Assembly (NCBI RefSeq): GCF_036632915.2
Contig: NZ_CP155552.1
Location: 1,302,001 to 1,366,000 of the forward strand
Origin: Faecalibacterium taiwanense
GTDB lineage: Bacteria; Bacillota; Clostridia; Oscillospirales; Ruminococcaceae
Length of the DNA stretch: 64,000 nt
Direction: 5' to 3'
Below the pieces are notes generated by a model that was given only the letters and a program-made list of their open reading frames with translations, searched no databases and was not told the DNA's origin. Below, one piece after another: positions 58,729 through 64,000 of this stretch. The translations under genes and the position numbers were made by a program. Numbering within the stretch: the first letter of the stretch is position 1; every line of letters starts with the position of its first letter.

Positions 58729-59628
58729 ATGACTCTGAACGCGATCATTGCAAATTTCCAGACCTTCAAACTGGTCGATTTGCTGGATATCATCATCATT
58801 TCCTTCCTGATTTACCAGCTGCTGGGCATTGTCAACCGCACCCGCGCCGGCCAGCTGTTCAAGGGCGCGCTGCTGGTGATGGCAGTTTATCTGGTGGCCA
58901 ACACCCTGAATATGCGCACGGTGACCTGGCTGCTGAACTCACTGCTGCAGGTGGGCCTGCTGACGCTGGTGGTGTTGTTCCAGCCGGAGATCCGCCGTGC
59001 ACTGGAGCGCATGGGCCAGACCGACCAGTGGGCTGCCAAGCTGTTCAATGTCAAGGGCCGCTACAACGACCCCAGCCTCAAGGGCGCATGGCGCAGTGCC
59101 ATCATTGCCATCTGCGATGCGGCAGAGCGCTTTTCTGAGACCAAGACCGGTGCACTGATCGTGCTGGAACGCCACACGAACCTTTCGGAGATCGTGCGCA
59201 CTGGCACGCCGGTGAACAGTGCGGTCAATCTGGAAGTGCTGGGCACCATTTTCTACGAGGGCACGCCCCTGCACGATGGTGCTGCCATCATTGAGAATGG
59301 CCGCATCAAAGCCGCGGGCTGTGTGCTGCCGCTTTCCAACAATCTGGATCTTGGCAAGGATATGGGCACCCGTCACCGCGCCTGCCTTGGCATTGCCGAA
59401 AATTCCGATGCAATTGCCATCGTGGTCAGCGAGGAGACCGGCATCATCTCCATGGCAAAGAACGGCGTGCTGATCCGCCATTTTGACCGCCAGACCCTGT
59501 ATACCCGTCTGGTGGATGAGATGATCCCTAAGGAGACCACCACCGAAAAGACGACGGTCAGCGGCTGGCGCGGTCAGCTGGACCGTCTGTGGAAATGGGT
59601 CAGCCAGAAGGAGGACGATGCGCAATGA
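58729..59628 (+). CDS. cdaA: Diadenylate cyclase CdaA
   Basis: A 299-residue membrane enzyme making c-di-AMP from two ATP. Three N-terminal helices (within about 12-80, IIIISFLIYQLLGIV; LLVMAVYLVANTL; LLQVGLLTLVVLF) precede the DAC domain, with PLHDGAAIIENG (DGA motif near 180) and GTRHRACLGIAE (RHR motif near 218). The C-terminus is a short charged helix. cdaR overlaps its stop by 4 bases, the conserved cdaA-cdaR pair. glmM, often third in this locus, is absent here. Confidence 0.96.
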   Translation: MTLNAIIANFQTFKLVDLLDIIIISFLIYQLLGIVNRTRAGQLFKGALLVMAVYLVANTLNMRTVTWLLNSLLQVGLLTLVVLFQPEIRRALERMGQTDQWAAKLFNVKGRYNDPSLKGAWRSAIIAICDAAERFSETKTGALIVLERHTNLSEIVRTGTPVNSAVNLEVLGTIFYEGTPLHDGAAIIENGRIKAAGCVLPLSNNLDLGKDMGTRHRACLGIAENSDAIAIVVSEETGIISMAKNGVLIRHFDRQTLYTRLVDEMIPKETTTEKTTVSGWRGQLDRLWKWVSQKEDDAQ

Positions 59629-60929
59629 ACAACGAACCCAACAAGAAAAATGGCGCAAAGCCGGCGGTCGCCCATAAGAAAAACATTCTGGACGACCGCC
59701 GCATCCGGCTGGCACTTTCGGTGCTGGGTGCCATCGTTGCATGGATGGTGGTCACCATCATCGTGCAGCCCGGCACCAGCAACACCATCTACAATGTGCC
59801 GGTGGATTATACCTACGATTCCGCTGCTTACACCTCCCGGGGCCTGAGCATCGTCAGCGCTGAGGATAAGACCGTGAACCTGAAGATCTCCGGCGACGGC
59901 TACACCATCGGCGGGCTGACGGCTTCCGACTTTGTGGTCTACCCGGATTTTTCCAGCGTACGCGACAGCGGCGAAAAGACCCTGCGCCTGCTGGTACGCG
60001 GTGCCAACGGCCTGCTGAACGGTGTGACCGTGACCATGGAAGGCAATGACAACACGGTGGATGTGGTGTTTGACGTGGTGGAGGAAAAGACCCTGCCCGT
60101 TACCATTACCACCAACTACCTGACCATCGCGGACGGTTATATCCTTTATAGTACGGATGTTTCCAAGGAGAATATCACCCTTTCCGGCCCCAGCAGTGAG
60201 CTGGATAAAGTTGCTACCTGCACAGCAGAGGTGACCTACAGCGGCGAACTGACCGAGTCCATCACGCTGAACACGCCGCTGCGCTTCTATACCTCCGGCG
60301 GCAAGGAAGTCAAGTTTGAGTACACGGAGCTGGAAGAGAACAGCGTGGATGTGACCTTGCAGGTGTACAAGATGGCAACGCTGCCGGTGGACGTGAATTT
60401 CATCAATGCACCGCGTGATTTTGATGATTCGATGCTGGTATATGCACTCAGCCGCAAGCAGCTCAAGGTGGCAGGTCCGGCAGCTAAGATCGATATGCTG
60501 TCCACGCTGCCCATCGGCAATATCGACCTTTCCACCTTTACACTGAACAAGAGCTATGAGCTGCCCATCGACCTGCCCGCAGACATCTATCTGCTGGATA
60601 ACATTTCCACCATAATGGTCAGCTTTGACTGCTCCAATCTGGGAACCAAGACCATGAACCTGCCCAATACCTGCGTGCAGGTGGTCAACCTGCCCTCTAC
60701 CTACCAGCTGACGGTGCAGACCGAACGCCTGATGAATGTAACGCTCTGCGGCCCCAAGGGCGCGATCGAAACGCTGACCCCGGAGCAGGTGGTCATTGAG
60801 ATCGATGCCGAGGATTTCTCGGTGGCGACCGGCGAGCAGAACATTGCCTGCCGCCTGTATGTGCCCTCCAACGGCAAGATTTTTGCACTGGGCAGCTATG
60901 TGCTGCAGTGCCGCATCGAAAGCAACTGA
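59625..60929 (+). CDS. cdaR: CdaR, YbbR-domain regulator of CdaA
   Basis: A 434-residue protein with one N-terminal membrane helix (about 28-48) and four YbbR-type beta repeats outside, e.g. KTVNLKISGDGYTIGGL, PVTITTNYLTIADGYIL, ENITLSGPSSELDKVATC and LKVAGPAAKIDMLSTL. CdaR binds and modulates CdaA in Firmicutes. The ATG overlaps the cdaA TGA (ATGA), so translation is coupled. The shared position indicates a membrane complex sensing envelope state. Confidence 0.92.
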   Translation: MNNEPNKKNGAKPAVAHKKNILDDRRIRLALSVLGAIVAWMVVTIIVQPGTSNTIYNVPVDYTYDSAAYTSRGLSIVSAEDKTVNLKISGDGYTIGGLTASDFVVYPDFSSVRDSGEKTLRLLVRGANGLLNGVTVTMEGNDNTVDVVFDVVEEKTLPVTITTNYLTIADGYILYSTDVSKENITLSGPSSELDKVATCTAEVTYSGELTESITLNTPLRFYTSGGKEVKFEYTELEENSVDVTLQVYKMATLPVDVNFINAPRDFDDSMLVYALSRKQLKVAGPAAKIDMLSTLPIGNIDLSTFTLNKSYELPIDLPADIYLLDNISTIMVSFDCSNLGTKTMNLPNTCVQVVNLPSTYQLTVQTERLMNVTLCGPKGAIETLTPEQVVIEIDAEDFSVATGEQNIACRLYVPSNGKIFALGSYVLQCRIESN

Positions 60930-60952
60930 AACAAAAAGGAACACACGATAAC

Positions 60953-62548
60953 ATGATTCTGGTTCGCAACATCCGTCTGCCGCTCTCTGCCGGAGAGCCG
61001 CAGGCATTTGAAAAAGCCCTGCACGCTGCCCGCATCCCGCGCGGAAAGGTGCAGCATCTGGGCGTGGCAAAGCTCTCGGTGGATGCCCGCCATGGCCAGC
61101 CCAAGCTGGTGTATACCGTGGCTGTCACCCTGAAAGAACCTGCCGAGGAAGCGGCTCTTGCAGCCCGCTGTGGTGATGCTTCTCTGCAGCAGAAGGTGGA
61201 TTTTTCGGTGCAGAATGGCATCCAGCCACTGGCACATCGGCCTGTGGTGTGCGGCCTTGGCCCGGCGGGCCTGTTTGCAGCGCTGCTGCTGGCCCGGCAG
61301 GGCTATCAGCCCATTGTGCTGGAGCGCGGCCCGGCGCTGGACGAGCGCGTAAAGGCGGTGGAACATTTTTCTGCTACCGGCGAACTGGATGTGAATGCGA
61401 ATATTCAATTTGGCGAGGGCGGTGCCGGTACCTTTTCGGACGGCAAGCTGACCACCCGCATCGGCGATGAGCTGTGCGGCTTTGTTACCGAGGTGTTCCT
61501 GCAGCACGGTGCGCCGGAGGAGATCGCCTGGAAGCAGAAGCCCCATGTGGGCACCGACCTGCTGCGCGGTGTGATCACATCTATCCGCAAGGAGATCGAA
61601 GCTCTGGGCGGTGAGGTGCATTTCAACACGGCCCTGACCGGCTTTGAACAGAAAAATGGTCAGCTCACCGGCATTTTTACCACAAATGGCACCTTTGCCT
61701 GCGAAGCTTTGGTGTTCGCGGTGGGCCACTCGGCCCGCGATACCTTCGGGATGCTGATGGACGGCGGCCTGCAGCTGGAATGCAAGCCGTTCAGTGTGGG
61801 CTTCCGCGCCGAGCATCTGCAGAGTGAGATCGAAAAGAGCTTATATCACGAGGCTGCCGGGCATCCGGCTTTGCCGCGGGGCGAGTATCAGCTTTCCCAG
61901 CATGTGGGGGAGCGGTGCGTTTACACCTTCTGCATGTGCCCCGGCGGGCAGGTGGTGGCATCGGCCAGCGAGGAAGGCCGTGTAGTGACCAACGGCATGA
62001 GCTTCCACGCCCGCAATGGCAAAAATGCCAACGCGGCCGTGGTAGTGAGCGTGGGAGGCAAGGACTTTGCAGACGATCCGCGCCGGGCCATCGCGTTCCA
62101 GCGGGAGCTGGAAGCCAAAGCCTACGCCGCTGGGCGCAGTGCAGGGGAGTATGCCGCTCCGGCAGAGAACATCCAGAGCTTTCTGGAAGGGCGCGGTCAG
62201 CTGAACATTGGACGCGTGCAGCCTACCTATGACCGCGGCGTTGCTGCGGCAGACCTCGGCGCACTGCTGCCGCAGGAGCTGGCCGAAACGCTGCGGGCGG
62301 GCCTGCGCGCCTACGAGCGCAAAATTGCGGGTTATACCGCGCCGGAAGCGATCCTTACGGGTCTTGAGACCCGCACCAGCAGCCCGGTGCGGCTGAAGCG
62401 GGAAGAAAATTTTGAATGCACCCAGCTGGCAGGTCTGTATCCCTGCGGCGAGGGTGCCGGATATGCGGGCGGCATCATGAGCGCCGCCGTGGATGGCCTG
62501 CGGGTGGCCCGCGCCATCATCAGCCGGTATGCACCGGCAGAAGGGTGA
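60953..62548 (+). CDS. FAD-dependent oxidoreductase of unknown substrate
   Basis: A 531-residue flavoprotein of the uncharacterised FAD-dependent dehydrogenase group common in Firmicutes. Residues 1-85 are a small N-terminal domain (MILVRNIRLPLSAGEPQAFEKAL), then the FAD dinucleotide motif VVCGLGPAGLFAALLLARQGYQPIVLERG near 97-125, GEGGAGTFSDGKL, VFAVGHSARDT, and the C-terminal FAD loop GLYPCGEGAGYAGGIMSAAVDG. ATG at 60953 has AAAAAGGAA upstream. It follows cdaR by 23 bases and precedes the XpaC-like gene by 10, so is likely in the same transcript. Substrate unknown. Confidence 0.88.
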   Translation: MILVRNIRLPLSAGEPQAFEKALHAARIPRGKVQHLGVAKLSVDARHGQPKLVYTVAVTLKEPAEEAALAARCGDASLQQKVDFSVQNGIQPLAHRPVVCGLGPAGLFAALLLARQGYQPIVLERGPALDERVKAVEHFSATGELDVNANIQFGEGGAGTFSDGKLTTRIGDELCGFVTEVFLQHGAPEEIAWKQKPHVGTDLLRGVITSIRKEIEALGGEVHFNTALTGFEQKNGQLTGIFTTNGTFACEALVFAVGHSARDTFGMLMDGGLQLECKPFSVGFRAEHLQSEIEKSLYHEAAGHPALPRGEYQLSQHVGERCVYTFCMCPGGQVVASASEEGRVVTNGMSFHARNGKNANAAVVVSVGGKDFADDPRRAIAFQRELEAKAYAAGRSAGEYAAPAENIQSFLEGRGQLNIGRVQPTYDRGVAAADLGALLPQELAETLRAGLRAYERKIAGYTAPEAILTGLETRTSSPVRLKREENFECTQLAGLYPCGEGAGYAGGIMSAAVDGLRVARAIISRYAPAEG

Positions 62549-62558
62549 GAAGAGTTTG

Positions 62559-63908
62559 ATGAACGATCGTGAAAACGATACAATGAGAGAGAATGAGGGC
62601 CGTCAGGTGCAGCAGGAGCTGGAAAACCAGCTGCGCGCCTTTGGCGATACCGTGTCGGATGCCTTTGCCCATGGCTTTGAGGGCAAAGGGGAGGACATTG
62701 GCGACCGCGCCTATGGTGTGGGCCGTGCGGCGGTGAATGCTGCAAACTTTGGCCTTGGCGAAGCGGCAAAGGCGTTCCGCAGCAGCCGGGAGGAATACTA
62801 CCGCAGCCGTCAGAATGCGCAGAAGACGAAACAGGGCTTGAATGAGGACTGTATCAACGCGCAGGCCGCAGGTGTTTCCGGCTGGTTCCGGCAGATGTTC
62901 GGCAAGGCAGAGACGACCCCGGCAGACGAGATCCGCGCCAGTGCCAAAAAGCGCTACAGCGCAGGCTGTGCATTGCTGGCAGTCGGCATCACGTTTACGG
63001 TGATCTTTGGCATCACGGCGGTTTCCTGTCTGGGTGCGGCGGGCCTGTTTACGCCCAATGCGGCGGTTCTGCAGGCTCTTCTGCAGGACAGCTTTATGGC
63101 TGAAAATGCTGCAGCCATGGGCAGCTTTGCGCTGGGGGCGGTGCGGATCACCGGCTGGTGCTTTGCGGCTGTCACCGCCGTGTTCGTGTGGATGATCACT
63201 GCCGGTGCGTCCCGCCTGAAGGCCAGCAAGACGCTGCTCCGTCTGGCCGAGGCAGCAGAAGGCTTTGACTGCAAAAAGGGCCTGCCGCTGGAAGCCGTGG
63301 ACGAGAAAAAGGCCCGGGCACTCAAGCGGGTGCGCAGATTCATCCGCAATGGCTGGCTGAGTGCATGGGTGGACGAAAAAGCGGAAAAGCTTTACCTGAC
63401 TGCTGAGGATTACCGTGCCGCGCAGGAGGCTGCCGCAGCCTCCAAGGCACCGCCGCAGCCGGAACCGGAGGCAGAAAAAACGGACGATGTGCCGCTCAAT
63501 CTTGAGACAGCGCGCCGCTTTGCTGCCGTGTTGCAGCAGGAAAAACAGCTGATGCAGGATGCGCAGGGCCGCGAAGAGCTGGACCATATGCAGACCACCA
63601 CCACTGCCATCTGTGACTGGCTGGAAGCACACCCGGAAAGCCTGCCCAAGGCCCGCCGCTTTGCGGAATACTATATCCCCACCACCCTCAAGCTGCTGCA
63701 CACCTACAACGATGTGCAGGGCCAGCAGGGCGAAAACGCCGAGACCATCCGCCGCGATATCGCGGGCATCCTTCACACGCTGAATCAGGCCTACGACACC
63801 CTGTATGATACGCTGCTCTCGGATGTAGCGATGGATGTCTCTTCTGAGATCGCCGCCCTGCAGGGAATGCTGGCCAACGACGGCCTGACGGGAGGAAATT
63901 TTGAATGA
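62559..63908 (+). CDS. XpaC-like 5-bromo-4-chloroindolyl phosphate hydrolysis family protein
   Basis: A 449-residue membrane protein. N-terminal soluble helices (QVQQELENQLRAFGDTVSDAF), two membrane helices at about 135-160 and 193-213, then a cytoplasmic part ending in the XpaC-type helical domain: CDWLEAHPESLPKARRFAEYYIPTTLKLLHTYNDV. The name comes from a Bacillus plasmid phenotype; in Bacillus XpaC lies next to the toxic-anion-resistance gene yceH/telA, not seen here. ATG at 62559 is preceded by a GA-rich AGAAGAG; TTG at 62556 is an alternative. Its TGA overlaps the next start by 4 bases. Confidence 0.8.
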   Translation: MNDRENDTMRENEGRQVQQELENQLRAFGDTVSDAFAHGFEGKGEDIGDRAYGVGRAAVNAANFGLGEAAKAFRSSREEYYRSRQNAQKTKQGLNEDCINAQAAGVSGWFRQMFGKAETTPADEIRASAKKRYSAGCALLAVGITFTVIFGITAVSCLGAAGLFTPNAAVLQALLQDSFMAENAAAMGSFALGAVRITGWCFAAVTAVFVWMITAGASRLKASKTLLRLAEAAEGFDCKKGLPLEAVDEKKARALKRVRRFIRNGWLSAWVDEKAEKLYLTAEDYRAAQEAAAASKAPPQPEPEAEKTDDVPLNLETARRFAAVLQQEKQLMQDAQGREELDHMQTTTTAICDWLEAHPESLPKARRFAEYYIPTTLKLLHTYNDVQGQQGENAETIRRDIAGILHTLNQAYDTLYDTLLSDVAMDVSSEIAALQGMLANDGLTGGNFE

Positions 63909-64000
63909 CCTACCGTGCATGGAATCTGAAGCCGCTGGACCGTGCCGCGCTGCGGGAGCTGACGCAGGCGATTGCGGAGCAGGCCACCGAAGAACTGGAA
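63905..64000 (+). CDS. recJ: Probable single-stranded-DNA exonuclease RecJ, N-terminal fragment (cut by window edge)
   Basis: Only 32 codons are in the window: MTYRAWNLKPLDRAALRELT and a Glu/Ala-rich helix. The opening Y-x-x-W-N-x-x-P pattern and size of the leader are typical of Clostridial RecJ, before the DHH domain. The ATG overlaps the XpaC-like stop and has GGGAGGAAAT upstream. The identity needs the downstream DHH motif, which is outside. Confidence 0.5.
   Translation, partial: MTYRAWNLKPLDRAALRELTQAIAEQATEELE

Noticed and set aside
1..64000. CRISPR arrays, tRNA or rRNA genes, prophage or IS elements
   Set aside because: I looked for regularly spaced repeats, CCA-ended cloverleaf candidates, rRNA signatures and transposase or integrase motifs and saw none.

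Overview
The window looks like a chromosomal segment of a low-GC-lineage but GC-rich (roughly high-50s percent by eye) anaerobic Firmicute. Protein content, sigma-A-type promoters with 17-bp spacers, frequent TTG starts and the character of the intergenic repeats suggest Faecalibacterium or a close Oscillospiraceae/Ruminococcaceae relative. This is an inference from family resemblance; no search was run. The DNA is core-genome in character: almost every gene is a recognisable housekeeping gene, and I see no prophage, transposase, CRISPR array, tRNA or rRNA.

Layout. 1-2.9 kb: glycogen use on the minus strand (glgP, then a GH13 enzyme cut by the window edge). 3.0-6.8 kb: zapA behind a hairpin-rich leader, a U32/RlhA-like protein, dut, maf. 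7.0-11.8 kb: cell-shape genes mreB-mreC-mreD-PBP2, then mgsA. 12.4-13.8 kb: convergent minus-strand pair of rnhA and a degenerate MnmA-like protein. 13.9-19.1 kb: RNase J behind a long folded leader, the c-di-AMP phosphodiesterase gdpP, and glf. 19.4-26.6 kb: rplI, then dnaB-tilS-hpt-ftsH plus a zinc-ribbon membrane protein. 26.7-30.5 kb: a membrane-anchored HEPN-like protein, an autoregulated LacI regulator with a HAD phosphatase, and cutC. 30.5-38.6 kb: pyk-luxS (minus), deoB (plus), and nadE-NusGII-LCP (minus). 38.7-42.2 kb: RNase P RNA diverging from an RluA-type pseudouridine synthase, then an M23/LysM/G5 cell-wall peptidase. 42.3-50.4 kb: nucleoside uptake and salvage (deoD, cdd, BMP-family lipoprotein, ABC ATPase, two permeases, pdp). 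50.5-53.4 kb: trkA-trkH potassium uptake. 53.5-64 kb: comM, a small DUF protein, phosphoglucomutase, an ispDF fusion, cdaA-cdaR, an FAD oxidoreductase, an XpaC-like protein and the start of recJ.

How the genes work together. Imported nucleosides (BMP lipoprotein, ABC ATPase, two permeases) are deaminated by Cdd and phosphorolysed by DeoD and Pdp; DeoB then feeds pentose phosphate to central metabolism. CdaA/CdaR and GdpP form a complete c-di-AMP synthesis and breakdown pair, and TrkA, whose family includes c-di-AMP-binding members, is in the same window. MreBCD, PBP2, ZapA, LCP, M23 and Glf serve the envelope.

The most unusual signal is a conserved 3'-UTR RNA element present in three copies: after mgsA, after the MnmA-like gene and after the LCP gene. 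Each lies in sense orientation directly upstream of a terminator hairpin. Two overlapping helices are preserved by compensatory base changes, and the terminator stems differ completely while keeping a UGCG loop. Other items of interest are a MITE-like repeat family, two long structured leaders (zapA, RNase J), a palindromic -35 hexamer shared by the divergent rnpB and rluA promoters, a PP-loop substitution in TilS, and the HEPN-like and zinc-ribbon membrane proteins.
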